The notes under the pieces were generated by a model that did no database searches, was not told the origin of the DNA, and was given only the letters and a program-made list of their open reading frames with translations. Made by a program: the position numbers and the translations under genes. A stretch of 8,934 nt of DNA from positions 1 through 8,934 of the forward strand of contig CAMTOX010000055.1 in assembly GCA_947074225.1 (NCBI GenBank). Direction: 5' to 3'. Below, in pieces: positions 8,406-8,934 of the stretch; the first letter of the stretch is position 1; the number at the start of each line of letters is the position of its first letter. The stretch is from an uncultured bacterium (GTDB lineage: Bacteria; Bacteroidota; Bacteroidia; Bacteroidales; Paludibacteraceae).

Positions 8406-8438
8406 ATGATAGGAATGCGAAAGTCTCTTTTCTCGAGA

Positions 8439-8934
8439 ATGGAAAATCAACGTATTTATAATCCTCACGTGTCTGTTGACTGTGCTGTATTTGGTTTCGA
8501 TGGTACTAATTTACAGATCTTACTTGCCGAACGTAAACTAGACGGTTTATGTGGCTTATATAATGACAAGAAATTGCCAGGTAGTATTATCTTAGAAGAT
8601 GAGAATTTGGATGAGGCAGCCAACCGGATATTAACCGAATATACAGGTTTAACCGATATCTATTTGAAACAGTTCCAGGCCTTCGGGAATCCGAATCGTA
8701 GTACCGCTCTTGATATTATGTGGTTGGAGCAATCGGCCAAGCATGCTATTGCTCGCATTGTTACGGTAGGCTATTTGGCTTTGATTAAGATAGACCATAA
8801 GGTTCAAGTGGTTTCCGATACTACTTCATTAATATGGATGGATATTAATGAACTTCCCAATATTCATATTTCTTTTGCCCATCGTGAGATTATAACTTCT
8901 GTATTAGACAATCTTAGATGTCCTTGGAACCATG
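8439..8934 (+). CDS. Nudix-domain protein, probably an NrtR/AraR-like transcriptional regulator (3' end outside window)
   Basis: The open frame runs from ATG 8439 off the right edge: 165 residues are visible and no stop is reached. HVSVDCAVFGFDG (10-22) followed by LQILLAERK (25-33) is the typical N-terminus of Bacteroidota Nudix-type regulators, and HREIITSVLDNLR (148-160) is the usual end of that Nudix domain; a winged-helix DNA-binding domain would be expected beyond the edge. The Nudix box (about 49-71) is degenerate: the first Gly is Ser49, the Glu after the conserved Arg63 is Ile64, and the EE pair is Glu67-Tyr68. This suggests ligand sensing rather than hydrolysis. Known relatives control NAD, arabinose or other sugar genes, but the ligand here is unknown. 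Start choice is uncertain: in-frame ATGs at 8406 and 8415 would add 11 or 8 residues; 8439 is preferred because MENQRIYNPHVSVDC fits the family's short N-terminus. The upstream in-frame stop is at 8382. A catalytic Nudix hydrolase remains possible. Confidence 0.85.
   Translation, partial: MENQRIYNPHVSVDCAVFGFDGTNLQILLAERKLDGLCGLYNDKKLPGSIILEDENLDEAANRILTEYTGLTDIYLKQFQAFGNPNRSTALDIMWLEQSAKHAIARIVTVGYLALIKIDHKVQVVSDTTSLIWMDINELPNIHISFAHREIITSVLDNLRCPWNH

Overview
The window looks like ordinary chromosome from a low-GC member of the Bacteroidota, probably Bacteroidales. This rests on three things: AT-rich spacers, promoters of the Bacteroidota type (TTTG at -33, TAnnTTTG at -7) with few clear Shine-Dalgarno sites, and protein sequences that read like Bacteroidales versions of their families. 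I would not name a genus. I see no tRNA, rRNA, CRISPR array, insertion sequence or phage gene.

Layout. Positions 96-4457 hold a tight two-gene operon for a tripartite drug/solute efflux system: a lipoprotein periplasmic adaptor (AcrA-like) followed after 3 bases by a full-length RND inner-membrane pump (AcrB-like, HAE1 type). No outer-membrane channel gene lies in view; the operon may begin upstream of the window or borrow a TolC-like channel. A perfect 28-bp inverted repeat (4463-4522) closes the operon and probably also terminates the convergent gene at 4533-5072, a small secreted protein I do not recognise. That gene has a well-formed Bacteroidota promoter at 5159-5189.

A long AT-rich spacer (5190-5757) leads to a fused malic enzyme/phosphotransacetylase-like protein (MaeB type, 5764-8046), which makes pyruvate from malate in central carbon metabolism and ends at a clear intrinsic terminator (8103-8135). 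After another AT-rich spacer with a consensus -7 box (8310-8317), a Nudix-family gene starts near 8439 and runs off the right edge. Its Nudix box has lost key residues, so it is more likely a Nudix-type transcriptional regulator (NrtR/AraR-like) than a hydrolase.

The transcription units appear functionally independent: efflux, an unknown secreted protein, malate metabolism, and a regulator whose target is probably a sugar or cofactor pathway outside the window. I found no evidence of a new multi-gene system. The points most worth a second look are the degenerate Nudix box with its candidate operator repeats, the unknown secreted protein, the altered motifs in the malic enzyme, and the polar C-terminal tail on the RND pump.
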